From Acidobacteriota bacterium (GTDB lineage: Bacteria; Acidobacteriota; Terriglobia; Acidiferrales; UBA7541): a stretch of 64,000 nt of DNA. The position numbers and the translations under genes are program-made. Within the stretch, counting starts at the first letter, position 1; the number at the start of each line of letters is the position of its first letter. Shown one piece after another: positions 16,609 to 25,544 of this stretch. Below the pieces are notes generated by a model. The model did not search any database. It was not told where the DNA came from and saw only the letters and a list, made by a program, of their open reading frames with translations. The stretch lies in NCBI GenBank assembly GCA_021832085.1, contig JAKBLM010000009.1, positions 44,796-108,795 of the forward strand, given 5' to 3'.

Positions 16609-17079
16609 CTACGACTCCGGCGCCGCTTCGGCTTTGCCGCGCTCGGCCATGGCCCGACCGAGCAGGAAGTTTTCGTCCAGTTTTTTTTGTTCGCGCCGCA
16701 TTTCTTCCAGGCGAAATGCTTCGAACTGCCGGTGGCACAGATTTTCGAGGATCTTGCATTCGCGCTCGGCTGCTTGGTAAGCGGCCATCTGCGTCCGGTG
16801 CTTTTCTTCCGCCGCTTTCACGCGCTCTTGCAACCACGCGAGGTAGCGATCCCGGTTGCCCTCGCAGGCTTCGGCGAAATGCAATTCCGCCGCCGTCATG
16901 CCACCGTTGAGCCGCTCTCCCGTCTGCCTGCGGTCAGCGATTGCGCCTTCGACAACGCGCCGCCGCTCGGCCCGCAGCGCTCCCAGGCGCGCCGCTAGAG
17001 CTTCCAGCTTGCGCCGTTCTTGGCGCTCACGGCTGCGCCAGAGCCGCAGCAAGGGTTGCAGCGTGAAATGGAAAGCCAC
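16609..17079 (-). CDS. fliJ: Flagellar export chaperone FliJ
   Basis: A 156-residue, almost wholly helical, charged protein predicted to form the two-stranded coiled coil that sits in the FliI hexamer like the gamma subunit of F1-ATPase. The N-terminal FTLQPLLRLWRSRERQERRKL pattern and the arginine/glutamate-rich body fit the family, whose sequence conservation is low; position directly after fliI (4-base gap) supports the name. It is the last gene of the operon starting at the kinase gene. Confidence 0.85.
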   Translation of the reverse strand: MAFHFTLQPLLRLWRSRERQERRKLEALAARLGALRAERRRVVEGAIADRRQTGERLNGGMTAAELHFAEACEGNRDRYLAWLQERVKAAEEKHRTQMAAYQAAERECKILENLCHRQFEAFRLEEMRREQKKLDENFLLGRAMAERGKAEAAPES

Positions 17080-17083
17080 GCGC

Positions 17084-18403
17084 TTATTCTTCGATGGCTA
17101 GCAGTTCGGACGTCGACCGTGCGAAATCAATGCGGTCGTCCCGTTTCTGCTGCAGATAGGCATCGAGCGCCGGCATGGTGGCGATCGCCTGGTCGAGCAG
17201 CGGGTCGGCGCCGCGCTGATAGGCGCCCACGCGGATCAGGTCCTCGTTCGCCGCATAGCAGGAGAGCAGCTGCCGCAGCCGCTGCACCTTGGTAAGATGC
17301 TCGCGGCCGGCGACGGCCGGCATCAGCCGGCTCAAGCTGCGCAGCACGGAAATCGAAGGGAAATGATTTTGGTTCGCGAGCGAGCGGTCGAGCATGATGT
17401 GGCCATCCAGCATCGAACGTGCCGCGTCGACCAGCGGATCCTGTTCGTCGTCGCCCTCCATCAGCACGGTGTAGAAGGCGGTGATGCTCCCGCGTTCATA
17501 GTAGCCGGCGCGCTCGATCAGCCGAGCCAGCAGCGAAAAGACCGACGGTGTATAGCCCTTGGCCGTCGGCGGCTCGCCGGCCGCCAGCCCGATCTCCCGC
17601 TGCGCCATGGCAAAGCGCGTCAGCGAATCGACGACCAGCAGTACGTGGTTGCCGAGCGAGCAGAAATATTCGGCCACCGTCGTCGCCGCCAGTGCCGCCC
17701 GAATCCGCAGCAGCGGCGACTGATCGGAAGTCGAAACCACCACCACCGAGCGCCGCCGTCCCTCCTCGCCGAGCGCATCTTCGAGGAACTCCCGCACCTC
17801 GCGCCCGCGCTCGCCGACCAGCGCCAACACCGTCAGGTCTGCCGCCGTGCCGCGGGCCATCATCCCGATCAGCGTGCTCTTGCCCACGCCGCTGCCGCCG
17901 AATATCCCCAGCCGCTGGCCGCGGCCGCACGTCAGAAAGCCGTCGATTGCCCGAATCCCGCAGCCGAGTGATTCGCGAATCGGTCGCCGCTCGAGCGGCA
18001 GCGGCGGATCGCCTTGCAACGGCCAGAACTCGCGCGCCCGGTAGTCGCTCTGCCCGTCGATCGAGTGCCCCATTCCGTCCACAACGCGCCCAACCAGCTC
18101 GGGGCCCACGCGCAGGCGCGGCCGGGTGCCGCGCGTGACCACGCGGTCACCCAGGCTGATGCCGCGCGGCCGCTCGAGCGGCACTGAAAGTACACGCTCG
18201 CCGCGGAAGCCGACGATTTCGCCCGAGTAGACCTCGCCCGCCGCGGTGATGATTGCGCAGCCTTCCCCCACCGAACAAAACGGCCCTTCCGACTCTACTA
18301 GGTTGCCGACCGCTTGCACCACGCGCCCTGTCCAACGCAACGTGGAAAATTGATCGAGCCGCTGAAAGTAGGGTTCGAGCAGGCGGGCGGGCATCGGGCT
18401 CAC
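17084..18403 (-). CDS. fliI: Flagellum-specific ATPase FliI
   Basis: A 439-residue type III export ATPase. The Walker A motif GGSGVGKST, the Walker B strand HVLLVVDSLTRFAMAQREIGL and the PPTAKGYTPSVFS segment are all intact, as is the family-specific arginine-rich C-terminus. The start is a GTG at 18403 overlapping the fliH stop as GTGA; an ATG three codons in (18394) is an alternative. FliI unfolds and feeds substrates to FlhA/FlhB together with FliH and FliJ, its immediate neighbours. Confidence 0.95.
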   Translation of the reverse strand: MSPMPARLLEPYFQRLDQFSTLRWTGRVVQAVGNLVESEGPFCSVGEGCAIITAAGEVYSGEIVGFRGERVLSVPLERPRGISLGDRVVTRGTRPRLRVGPELVGRVVDGMGHSIDGQSDYRAREFWPLQGDPPLPLERRPIRESLGCGIRAIDGFLTCGRGQRLGIFGGSGVGKSTLIGMMARGTAADLTVLALVGERGREVREFLEDALGEEGRRRSVVVVSTSDQSPLLRIRAALAATTVAEYFCSLGNHVLLVVDSLTRFAMAQREIGLAAGEPPTAKGYTPSVFSLLARLIERAGYYERGSITAFYTVLMEGDDEQDPLVDAARSMLDGHIMLDRSLANQNHFPSISVLRSLSRLMPAVAGREHLTKVQRLRQLLSCYAANEDLIRVGAYQRGADPLLDQAIATMPALDAYLQQKRDDRIDFARSTSELLAIEE

Positions 18404-19041
18404 CGCGGGCGTTGGGCGAGCAGGTCGAAAAATCCCTGCTCGATCTCTTTCAGGTGGGTTTCGAGCCCGATCGTCGTTGTGCCGACGTTAGTTTCGAGCA
18501 GGCAGCCGCCGGGCTCGACCGCCGGGTCTGCCACCAGTTCCGGCACCGGGTTCCCCTTGGCGCCCTCGCGAAAGTGCCGTTCCCAGGACGGCATCCGCGC
18601 GGGATTCACGCGCAACCGCACGCGGGTGGAGGAGTCCAGCTTTTCCAGCGCGACATGGACCAGCCCCACCAGCAACAGCGGATCAATCTGCGCCTCGCGG
18701 TGCAGAATCTTCCGCGCAATCGAAAGTGCGAGGCTGACGATCTCTTCCTCGACGTTCTCGAAATAGCGCTGGCGTTGCTGGACGAACTCGGCGAGTGCTA
18801 CGTCGATTTCACCGCGCACGCGCTCGAGTTCCAGTTGTACTTCGGTGTGCATGCGCTGTTCGGTTTCCGCTTGCGCCTCCTGCCGTGCGCATTCGGCGGC
18901 GGCGCGGATCCGGGCCTCGACGTCGATCCGGGCCTCGCCCGGCAGTACGGTGCCCGCAGTGACAGGCTGTCCCGCGGCCGGTTGGTAGACGAAAGGCTCT
19001 ACACCGTTCTCCGCCGCGTGAGCAACGGCTCTAGACGACAT
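18400..19041 (-). CDS. fliH: Flagellar assembly protein FliH
   Basis: A 213-residue peripheral stator of the FliI ATPase. The middle is a long charged helix (from about residue 45), and the C-terminal domain includes VSLALSIARKILHREAQ and the strand segment LLETNVGTTTIGLETHLKEI that are typical of the FliH/YscL family. It overlaps the end of fliG by 11 bases and fliI by 4 bases, so the three are translationally coupled. Confidence 0.9.
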   Translation of the reverse strand: MSSRAVAHAAENGVEPFVYQPAAGQPVTAGTVLPGEARIDVEARIRAAAECARQEAQAETEQRMHTEVQLELERVRGEIDVALAEFVQQRQRYFENVEEEIVSLALSIARKILHREAQIDPLLLVGLVHVALEKLDSSTRVRLRVNPARMPSWERHFREGAKGNPVPELVADPAVEPGGCLLETNVGTTTIGLETHLKEIEQGFFDLLAQRPR

Positions 19042-20056
19042 AACTTTCCTCAGCCTCGGTCTTCAGGATCAGCTTCCCCTGGCTCTCGAGTTGCCGAGCC
19101 AGGTTCACCACTTCCTGCTGCGCCTGATGCACGTCCCGCGAACGTATTGGCCCCAGCGCTTCCATGTCTTCCTTCATGATCTCGGCTGCCCGCGACGACA
19201 TCGATTTCAGCAGGTGAGCCTTCAGCTGCTCGCTCGCTCCTTTCATCGCCACCGCCAGCGTCTTCTTGTCGGCTTGCGAGAGCAGCTCGCGAATGCTCGC
19301 GTCGGGCACCTCGACCAGATCCTCGAACGTGAACATCGAATTTCGGATCGCCACGGCCAGTTGCGTGTCTTCCTGCTCGATCGTTTCCAGCATAGCCTTC
19401 GTCATCGAGAGCTCCATCCGGTTCAGCAGTTCAGCCACCGCGTCCACGCCGCCGTAGGAGCGGCGCTTCTGCTCACCGAGCGATTCCAGCTTCGTGTGCA
19501 GCACCGTGGCGATCCGGTGCACCATTTCTGGAGAAAACTGCTGCATCCGCGCCAGCCGCTTCACCGCCTGTGTGCGCACCTTTTCCGGCAGCAGCCCGAG
19601 CACTGCCGAAGCTGCTTTCGGTTCCAGGTGCGCCAGCACCAGCGCGATCGTCTGCGGGTGTTCGCCCTGGATGAACTTGGCCAGCTGCTGCGGATCGGCT
19701 TTCTGCAGCGTATCGAGCTGGTGTGCCTGTGCCTCCTGCGCTTGCATCACCTGTTCTAGCAGGCTCTGCGCACCGGCCTGGCCGAACGCTTTTACCAGCA
19801 GCTTCTCCGCGTATTCCGGTCCTCCCTGCGCCAGGTACTGCTGGGTCAGCGTCAGCCGGTGATACTCTTGCAGCACGCGCGCGGCCATTTCGGGCGAGAT
19901 ATATTCGAGTTCCGCGATTTCCGCGGTCACTCGCCGCAAGTCCTCTTCCGAGAGATGGTGGTAGAGTGCCGACGCGGCTTCGTCGCCCAGCAGCACCACC
20001 AGAATCGCCGCCTTGCGCAAGCCCGTCATCGCGGCAGGGGCCGTGGGTGTGCTCAT
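19031..20056 (-). CDS. fliG: Flagellar motor switch protein FliG
   Basis: A 341-residue rotor protein. The N-terminal domain starts with GLRKAAILVVLLGDEAAS and binds FliF; the middle domain contains EHPQTIALVLAHL, the EHPQ motif that binds FliM; the C-terminal domain contains IRNSMFTFEDLVEVPDASIR, the torque helix with the charged residues that face the stator. Length and motifs are standard. The start overlaps the fliF stop as ATGA. Confidence 0.96.
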   Translation of the reverse strand: MSTPTAPAAMTGLRKAAILVVLLGDEAASALYHHLSEEDLRRVTAEIAELEYISPEMAARVLQEYHRLTLTQQYLAQGGPEYAEKLLVKAFGQAGAQSLLEQVMQAQEAQAHQLDTLQKADPQQLAKFIQGEHPQTIALVLAHLEPKAASAVLGLLPEKVRTQAVKRLARMQQFSPEMVHRIATVLHTKLESLGEQKRRSYGGVDAVAELLNRMELSMTKAMLETIEQEDTQLAVAIRNSMFTFEDLVEVPDASIRELLSQADKKTLAVAMKGASEQLKAHLLKSMSSRAAEIMKEDMEALGPIRSRDVHQAQQEVVNLARQLESQGKLILKTEAEESYVV

Positions 20057-21669
20057 GACGCGGCCTTGCCCTGCCGAATCCAGTTTTCCAGCAGCCGACT
20101 GGCGGATTCCGGCTCGCTTTTCACCTTTTCCACCAGGTTCCGTTTCAGCATTACTACCCGCTTCACGTCCGAATTGGTCGCCTGCAGCTCGCCTTCGAGT
20201 CCCTCCGCTTCCTCTGCGTTGGCGGTTGCTGACACCGCAGCCGCGGGCTTGGCTTCAGGTTGCGGCATCTGGCGGAAACTCGCCAACACCTGTTTCTTCA
20301 GCGGCCGGAGCACAATCAGGTACACCAGCGCGAACAGGGCAAAGAGCCCCACGAGCCGCAGCACACCCATCCACTGGTTCGTCAGCCGCAGCAGGCGGTC
20401 CGGCAGCGGAATGGGCGCTAGTTTAGGCGCGGGCAGCGTCCGGAACGAAAGGTTCTGCACCACCACCTGATCGCCCCGCTTCACGTCGTAGCCGATCGCT
20501 GCTTCGGCCAGCTCGGTGAGCTGTTTCATCTCCTGGGGCGTGCGCTTTACCCGCACCGCGACGGTCTTTCCGTTTACCCTCTTGGTGGTTTCGGCGTCGT
20601 CGACAATCACCGCCGCATCGATCCGCTCTATTCGGCCCGCCGGTTCGATGGTGTGACTCTCAGTCTTCGACACGGCGAAGGTCTTGCTTTCGTTCAGGAG
20701 TCCCTGCGGCACTGTTGTCGTGCTCGCCTGGTTTGCCGCTGGCGGTTTCGATCCGGCCCGGGGAACGTTGCTCGCCGTGCCCGGCACGCCCTGCGGCAAG
20801 CTGGTCGATCCGATTTGCTGCGAGATCTGCGAGGTCAGCACCACCGCGCCACTGGGATCGTAGGCTTCCTCGGTGCTGTCGGTTGTGCTCGGGTCACGTT
20901 CCACGGTGACGCTCGCCCGCACGTGCCGGGCGCCGACAATTGGCGCGAGCGTGCTCACGATCTTTGCCGCCAGTGCCGCCTCGAGTTGCGGCGAGCCGGT
21001 GCCGTTCGAATTTCCGCGCCGCGCCATCAGTGGCGCCCCCGTGTCGGCATCGATGATCGTCACGTTTTTCGGCGGCAAATCGTCCACCGCGCCCGAAACC
21101 AGACGCTCAATCCCGATGACCGCCTGGTTCGAGAGCCGGCCGCGCAGCCGCAACACCACCGCTGCTTTGCCCGGCCGCTGCTGGTCGGTGAACAGGGAAT
21201 CGTGTGGCAGCACCAGATGCACGCGCGACTCCTCCACCTGCGAAATCGTGTCGATCGTCTCCTCGAGTTCCCCTTCAAGCGCCCGCTGGTAGTCCACCTT
21301 CTCGCTGAAATCGCTTCCCGACCAGTTCGGCTTGTCGAACAGCTTCCAGCCCATGCGTCCGGTGGCAGGCGGCGCAACCGTCGACATCTGCATCCGCAGT
21401 TGGTCGAGCTTGTCGGCGGGCACCAGCACCGTTCCTCCATTACTTGACAGCTGATAGGGCACGCCGCGCGCAGTGAGCCGCTGCGTGATTGCCTGGCTGT
21501 CGGTGGCCGAGAGCCCGGTATAGAGCGGCACCATCGCTGGCGCGGAGAAGAAGTGCACGAAAAGCAGCAGCGTCAGCGCCACTGCTGCGGCGCTACCCCC
21601 CAACAGCAGCTGCTGTCGGCGGTTGAGGCTTTTCAGGAATTTGCCGATCTGTTCGACGTGTTGATCCAT
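20053..21669 (-). CDS. fliF: Flagellar MS-ring protein FliF
   Basis: A 538-residue inner-membrane ring protein on which the rotor assembles. One membrane helix lies near residues 20-42, followed by the ring-building domains with VPYQLSSNGGTVLVPADKL and RVHLVLPHDSLF, and a second helix near residue 440 (LVGLFALFALVYLIVLRPL). The cytoplasmic tail after it, ending in SRLLENWIRQGKAA, is the FliG-binding helix. It lies 88 bases after fliE; a small hairpin occupies that gap. Confidence 0.95.
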   Translation of the reverse strand: MDQHVEQIGKFLKSLNRRQQLLLGGSAAAVALTLLLFVHFFSAPAMVPLYTGLSATDSQAITQRLTARGVPYQLSSNGGTVLVPADKLDQLRMQMSTVAPPATGRMGWKLFDKPNWSGSDFSEKVDYQRALEGELEETIDTISQVEESRVHLVLPHDSLFTDQQRPGKAAVVLRLRGRLSNQAVIGIERLVSGAVDDLPPKNVTIIDADTGAPLMARRGNSNGTGSPQLEAALAAKIVSTLAPIVGARHVRASVTVERDPSTTDSTEEAYDPSGAVVLTSQISQQIGSTSLPQGVPGTASNVPRAGSKPPAANQASTTTVPQGLLNESKTFAVSKTESHTIEPAGRIERIDAAVIVDDAETTKRVNGKTVAVRVKRTPQEMKQLTELAEAAIGYDVKRGDQVVVQNLSFRTLPAPKLAPIPLPDRLLRLTNQWMGVLRLVGLFALFALVYLIVLRPLKKQVLASFRQMPQPEAKPAAAVSATANAEEAEGLEGELQATNSDVKRVVMLKRNLVEKVKSEPESASRLLENWIRQGKAAS

Positions 21670-21742
21670 GACAGGCTATGGTTGCTGGCTGCTTCCTGCC
21701 GCCGGCGCGCGCCCGACGGCGGACGACCGGCCGTTCTCACCA

Positions 21743-21759
21743 GAGCACCCTCGGTGCTC
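21743..21759 (-). other. Small hairpin between fliE and fliF
   Basis: A perfect inverted repeat, GAGCACC with GGTGCTC around a three-base loop, touches the stop codon of fliE. There is no T run, so it is more likely an RNA stability or processing element inside the operon than a terminator. Confidence 0.4.
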
Positions 21760-22054
21760 AAAACGCCATTTGCGAAACTTCCTGGTACGCCTGGACGATT
21801 TTGTTCCGAACCTCGACCATCAACTCGAACGCCACGTTTGCCTGTTCGACGGCGATCATCGTCGTGGGCAGGTCTTCGCCATTGCCCGTCGCCATCCCCG
21901 CAACTTTCTGGTCGGCCTGCGCCTGCAAGCGGGTAATCTCCTCGAGTGTCTGCTTGAGCGTCGCGGTGAAATTGCCGGAGGCGGGTGTTGTTTGAATGTC
22001 GATCGCCCCGGGCCCCGCCGGGTTGCTGCCGACTCCTGCAATCATATTCGCCAT
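21758..22054 (-). CDS. fliE: Flagellar hook-basal body protein FliE
   Basis: A 98-residue protein linking the MS ring to the rod. The second half, with MIAVEQANVAFELMVEVRNKIVQAYQEV, is the conserved FliE C-terminus, and the length is typical. It starts 32 bases after flgC in the order flgB-flgC-fliE-fliF common to many bacteria. Confidence 0.94.
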   Translation of the reverse strand: MANMIAGVGSNPAGPGAIDIQTTPASGNFTATLKQTLEEITRLQAQADQKVAGMATGNGEDLPTTMIAVEQANVAFELMVEVRNKIVQAYQEVSQMAF

Positions 22055-22086
22055 TGGTTTCTCCCCAGTAACAGCTTCACCCGCGC

Positions 22087-22524
22087 TCAGCGCAGCAGGT
22101 CGATCGAAGACTGAATCATGTTCTTGGTCGCTTGCACGGCAGTCGCGTTCAATTCGTAGGCGCGCGCCGCGTCCATCAGGTCGGCCATCTGCTCGGCCGG
22201 GTTGATATCCGGATAGGCGACGTAACCTTGCCTATTGGCGTGAGGATTGCCCGGCTCGTAGCGCTCGACTGGCGCGACCTCGTCTTGCACCACGTTCACC
22301 ACGCGCACGCCGCGGGCGGCCTGATCTACCATCGGCTCGGGCGCCCCTGTGCCGGCACCGCCGACTGGCACGGTGCTGAAGACCACCTCCATGGGCCGGT
22401 ATGGCCCTCCCTGAGGCGTTTCGGTCGTATCGATATTGGCCAGGTTCGTCGTGACCACTTCCGCCCGTTCCCTCTCGGCAACCAGGGCCGATTCGCTGAT
22501 GTGCAGCACGCCGAATAGGTTCAC
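22087..22524 (-). CDS. flgC: Flagellar proximal rod protein FlgC
   Basis: A 145-residue rod subunit. The start is GTG at 22524, overlapping the flgB stop as GTGA and preceded by GGGAG; upstream reading in this frame runs into flgB and is not coding. The protein reads NLFGVLHISESALVAER with TTNLANIDTTETP, then GYVAYPDINPAEQMADLMDAARAYELN, the FlgC hallmark, and a C-terminal D0 helix. Length is normal. Confidence 0.94.
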   Translation of the reverse strand: MNLFGVLHISESALVAERERAEVVTTNLANIDTTETPQGGPYRPMEVVFSTVPVGGAGTGAPEPMVDQAARGVRVVNVVQDEVAPVERYEPGNPHANRQGYVAYPDINPAEQMADLMDAARAYELNATAVQATKNMIQSSIDLLR

Positions 22525-22883
22525 GATTGGCTCCCTTCGCTGACGGCGGTGATCAAGGCGCTCATCTCCGACCGCCAGAGCTGCACCGCCGCCTGAAACT
22601 GCAGCTGCGTCTGCCCGAGCAGCATCGTTTCCCGGTCGACGCTCACGTTGTTTCCGTCGGGCCGTTGCACCAAACCAGATACCTCGAACACTCGCGGTTC
22701 CATCGACGCCGTGGTCGGCTCGGTCATTGCCCGTTCCATCTCGGCACGAAAATTGATGTCGACTGTCCGGTAGCCGGGCGTGTCGATGTTTGCTAGATTG
22801 CTCGCGACCAGCTGCTCGCGGAACGCCGTCAAATCCAAATAGCGCTGCAGCAGCTGCATTTCCGGCGTATCCATCAGGTTCAT
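22521..22883 (-). CDS. flgB: Flagellar proximal rod protein FlgB
   Basis: A 120-residue rod subunit with the conserved ASNLANIDTPGYRTVDINF segment at about residues 27-46 and VSVDRETMLLGQTQLQFQAAV in the second half. The ATG at 22883 overlaps the stop codon of the response regulator gene as ATGA, so the first structural gene is coupled to its own regulator. Confidence 0.95.
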   Translation of the reverse strand: MNLMDTPEMQLLQRYLDLTAFREQLVASNLANIDTPGYRTVDINFRAEMERAMTEPTTASMEPRVFEVSGLVQRPDGNNVSVDRETMLLGQTQLQFQAAVQLWRSEMSALITAVSEGSQS

Positions 22884-24208
22884 CGCGCCCCCCTTGGCGG
22901 CAGCCCGTATTCCTTGATCTTGTTGCGCATGGTGCGGATGCTGATGCCCAGCATCTGGGCCGCCCTTGTCCGGTTGCCGCTGGTGGCTGCAAGGGTCTTT
23001 TCGAGCAACTGCCGTTCCATCTCACGCAGCGATAGTCCAGCCGTCGCCGCTTTCGCCGCCGGCACTTCCTCGTTGCTCTCCCACTCCTCGGCGAGACCGG
23101 CATTCAGCTGCGGGCCCGTCGAGAGCGCCAGCAGTCGGCGAATGAAATTTTCGAGTTCCCGTACATTTCCGGGCCAGCTATGCGCCTGCATGCGCTCGAT
23201 CAGTTCCGGCCCGAGCGTCGGCTGCCGCAGCGCGGATTTTTTCGCGTGTTTTTCCAGGAAATATCGCGCCAGTTCGAGGATGTCTTCCGGCCGCTCGCGC
23301 AGCGGCGGAATCGTCACTGGCACGACGTTCAACCGGTAGTAGAGGTCGCTGCGGAAAAGCCCTTCGCTCACCATCGCCCGCAATTGCCGGTTGGTCGTCG
23401 CGATCACCCGCACGTCGACTGGCGCCGGGCGTGTATCGCCCAGCCGGTCGACCTCGCGTTCCTGCAGCACCCGCAACAGCTTCGGCTGCAGGCTCGGCGG
23501 CATCTCGCCCACCTCGTCGAGCAGCAGCGTGCCGCCGCTGGCCAGCTCGAATTTGCCCGGTTTCGCCGTGGTGGCGCCGGTGAAAGCTCCGCGCACGTGA
23601 CCGAACAGTTCGCTTTCAAGCAGCGCTTCAGGGAACGCGGCGCAGTTCACGGCCACGAGCGGGCCGCGGCGCCGCGCGCTTAGCTGATGGATCATCCGCG
23701 CGATCAGCTCCTTGCCGGTGCCGCTTTCGGCCTCGATCAGCACGTCGACGTCGCTGGTGGCCACCTGGCGCGCCCGCGCCAGCGTGCGCCGGAAGGCCGC
23801 CGATTTCCCGAAAATGCCGTGCTCGACGCCCTCGCCCGGCGCGCTTTCATCGGGTCCGAGCAGCCGTCGCGCCGCCTCGGATAGTTCGTCGAACGAGATC
23901 GGCTTCATCAGGTAATCGCAGGCGCCCTCCTTCATCGTCAGCACCGCCTCGGGAATGCTGCCGAAGGCGGTCAGGAAGACGACCGCCGTCTCAGGCGCGA
24001 TCTCCCGTACGCTCTGCATCACCCGCAGGCCGTCGCCGTCGGGCATCCGCATGTCGGTGATCACCAGCGGGCAGGGCGCCGAGCGGAATTTCGAAACTGC
24101 CTCGCTCACCCCCGCCGCGGTCGTCACCTTCCAGCCATCGCGCAAGAAATTCGCCTCGAGCGCTGCCCGCATCGGGGCTTCGTCGTCGACCACCAGCACG
24201 TGATTCAT
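22880..24208 (-). CDS. NtrC-type sigma54 response regulator (FleR/FlgR-like)
   Basis: A 442-residue two-component regulator. The receiver domain (about 1-115) keeps Asp8/Asp9, the phosphorylation site Asp52 (LVITDMRMPDG) and Lys102. The AAA+ domain has Walker A (EAESGTGKE, 159-167), the sigma54-contacting GAFTGA loop (207-212) and the arginine finger region. A Fis-type helix-turn-helix lies at the end, with NRTRAAQMLGISIRTMRNKI. The gene starts with GGAGGAAGC before the ATG, overlaps the kinase stop and runs into flgB. By domain content and position it corresponds to FleR/FlrC/FlgR, which activate rod, hook and basal body operons with RpoN; the four -24/-12 elements here are its plausible targets. 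Confidence 0.9.
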   Translation of the reverse strand: MNHVLVVDDEAPMRAALEANFLRDGWKVTTAAGVSEAVSKFRSAPCPLVITDMRMPDGDGLRVMQSVREIAPETAVVFLTAFGSIPEAVLTMKEGACDYLMKPISFDELSEAARRLLGPDESAPGEGVEHGIFGKSAAFRRTLARARQVATSDVDVLIEAESGTGKELIARMIHQLSARRRGPLVAVNCAAFPEALLESELFGHVRGAFTGATTAKPGKFELASGGTLLLDEVGEMPPSLQPKLLRVLQEREVDRLGDTRPAPVDVRVIATTNRQLRAMVSEGLFRSDLYYRLNVVPVTIPPLRERPEDILELARYFLEKHAKKSALRQPTLGPELIERMQAHSWPGNVRELENFIRRLLALSTGPQLNAGLAEEWESNEEVPAAKAATAGLSLREMERQLLEKTLAATSGNRTRAAQMLGISIRTMRNKIKEYGLPPRGAR

Positions 24209-25440
24209 GCTTCCTCCCGCAGCACCGGAAAAGTCAGCGTGAACGTGGACCCACGGTTCACCACACTGCGCACAGCCAGCTGCGCCCGGTGCTGCTCGGC
24301 CACCGTTCGCACCACCGCCAGGCCCAGCCCCGGGCTTCCGGCCTGGCGGGTAAAGCCGGCTTCGAAAATGTTTCCGAGATCCTCTGCCGCGATCCCAATG
24401 CCGTTGTCTTCGACTTCCACCTGCACCCGGCTCCCCTCCGCTTTCGCCGTCCAATCGAGCCGCAGATAGAGCGCGCCTCCCTTGCTCATCGCTCGGAAAG
24501 CGTTGAGCGCGAGATTGAAGAAGGCCTGGCGCAGCCGATGGGGATCGGCGGCGATGCGCACCGGGCCGACGCGATTGATCAGGCTCACCTGCAAGCCGCG
24601 CTGGCGAGCGAGCGGCCTGAGGAATTCCACTGTCTCGCGCAATAGCCGATCGAGCGCGGTCGGAAAGAGCTGCGGCGAGGGCTGGCTGTGAAACTGGAGC
24701 ACGTTGTTGACGGTGGCCGAGAGCCCGCGCAATCCAGCCTGCAGATGATCCACCCACTGGCGGACGTCGGGCATGGCGGCCGTGGAATCGGCGATCAAGC
24801 CAGCGAAAAGCTCCAGGCTGCCCAGTGGATTGCGGATCTCATGCGCCAGCAGCGTGGAGATTTCCGCGAGCGCCTGCACGCGCCGCGCCGCTTCCCGTTC
24901 TGCCGCCAGCCGTTTCTCGTCCGAGACGTCGCGTAGGATCAGGATCTGGCCTCGGACTTTGCCGTCCACTCCGGCTACCTCGGTTGCCGTTACCGCCAGC
25001 GTTCTCCCCGCTTCCCCTTCGCCAAGCGCGTATTCCCACAAACGACCGTCACTCGAAAAGCCTTCGGCCTCCAGCAGCCGCCCGACCGGCTCCGGCAGGG
25101 TTTCGCCGCCCACGCGCCATTCCGGGTCGATTCCGAGCAGCCGTCCTGCTTCCGGGTTCGCCAGCCGCAGTTCACCGCCAGCCAAAGCCAGTACGCCACA
25201 GGGTAATCCTTCGAGCACTCCCGCGAGAAACCGGCGTACCTGCGCGTTTTCCTCGAGGCTGGCCGCCAACTCGCAGTTGGCGCGCTCCAGTTCGTCGCGC
25301 AGCCGCGTCACCTCAGCCTGAAGCTGGCCGTAGGATTTTTCGAGGGAGCCGGCCGCCTGCGTGAAGGAGACGAACGCCTGCGCCAGGAATTTCCGCGCCT
25401 GATTGTCGGTCTTGCCCTGGCTGGCAGTGTTGCGGCGCAC
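24205..25440 (-). CDS. Cytoplasmic PAS histidine kinase (FleS/FlgS-like)
   Basis: A kinase of about 411 residues with no membrane helix. An N-terminal coiled coil leads into a PAS domain (LPCGVLALAGGELRLANPEAG), then the H box ALAEISTLLAHEIRNPLGSL, and an ATPase domain with FNLALNAFRAM (N box), VEDNGIGI and SPGLGLAVVRTV. This is the FleS/FlrB/FlgS layout. The start is uncertain: I use GTG at 25440, with GGAAAG eight bases upstream, which gives a 50-base leader from the sigma54 start; GTG at 25486-25488 sits too close to that start. It overlaps the response regulator by four bases, so the two form a pair. Confidence 0.85.
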   Translation of the reverse strand: MRRNTASQGKTDNQARKFLAQAFVSFTQAAGSLEKSYGQLQAEVTRLRDELERANCELAASLEENAQVRRFLAGVLEGLPCGVLALAGGELRLANPEAGRLLGIDPEWRVGGETLPEPVGRLLEAEGFSSDGRLWEYALGEGEAGRTLAVTATEVAGVDGKVRGQILILRDVSDEKRLAAEREAARRVQALAEISTLLAHEIRNPLGSLELFAGLIADSTAAMPDVRQWVDHLQAGLRGLSATVNNVLQFHSQPSPQLFPTALDRLLRETVEFLRPLARQRGLQVSLINRVGPVRIAADPHRLRQAFFNLALNAFRAMSKGGALYLRLDWTAKAEGSRVQVEVEDNGIGIAAEDLGNIFEAGFTRQAGSPGLGLAVVRTVAEQHRAQLAVRSVVNRGSTFTLTFPVLREEA

Positions 25441-25500
25441 CGCAGGTGCTTTCCGGGCCGTGGATTTTCTTGTAGGCAAATTTGGCACGCCACTAGGCAA

Positions 25501-25516
25501 TGCACGACACGTGCCA
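25501..25516 (-). promoter_or_regulatory. Sigma54 (-24/-12) promoter of the kinase-regulator-flgB operon
   Basis: The minus strand reads TGGCACG TGTC GTGCA, the same -24 and -12 halves as the flgF promoter and one base off the RpoN consensus. The predicted start is near 25490. A sigma54 promoter here places the fleSR-like pair under the FleQ-like activator just upstream, the arrangement known from Pseudomonas and Vibrio. Confidence 0.8.
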
Positions 25517-25544
25517 GGATTTCGGGCTCCAACTTTAAATTCTT

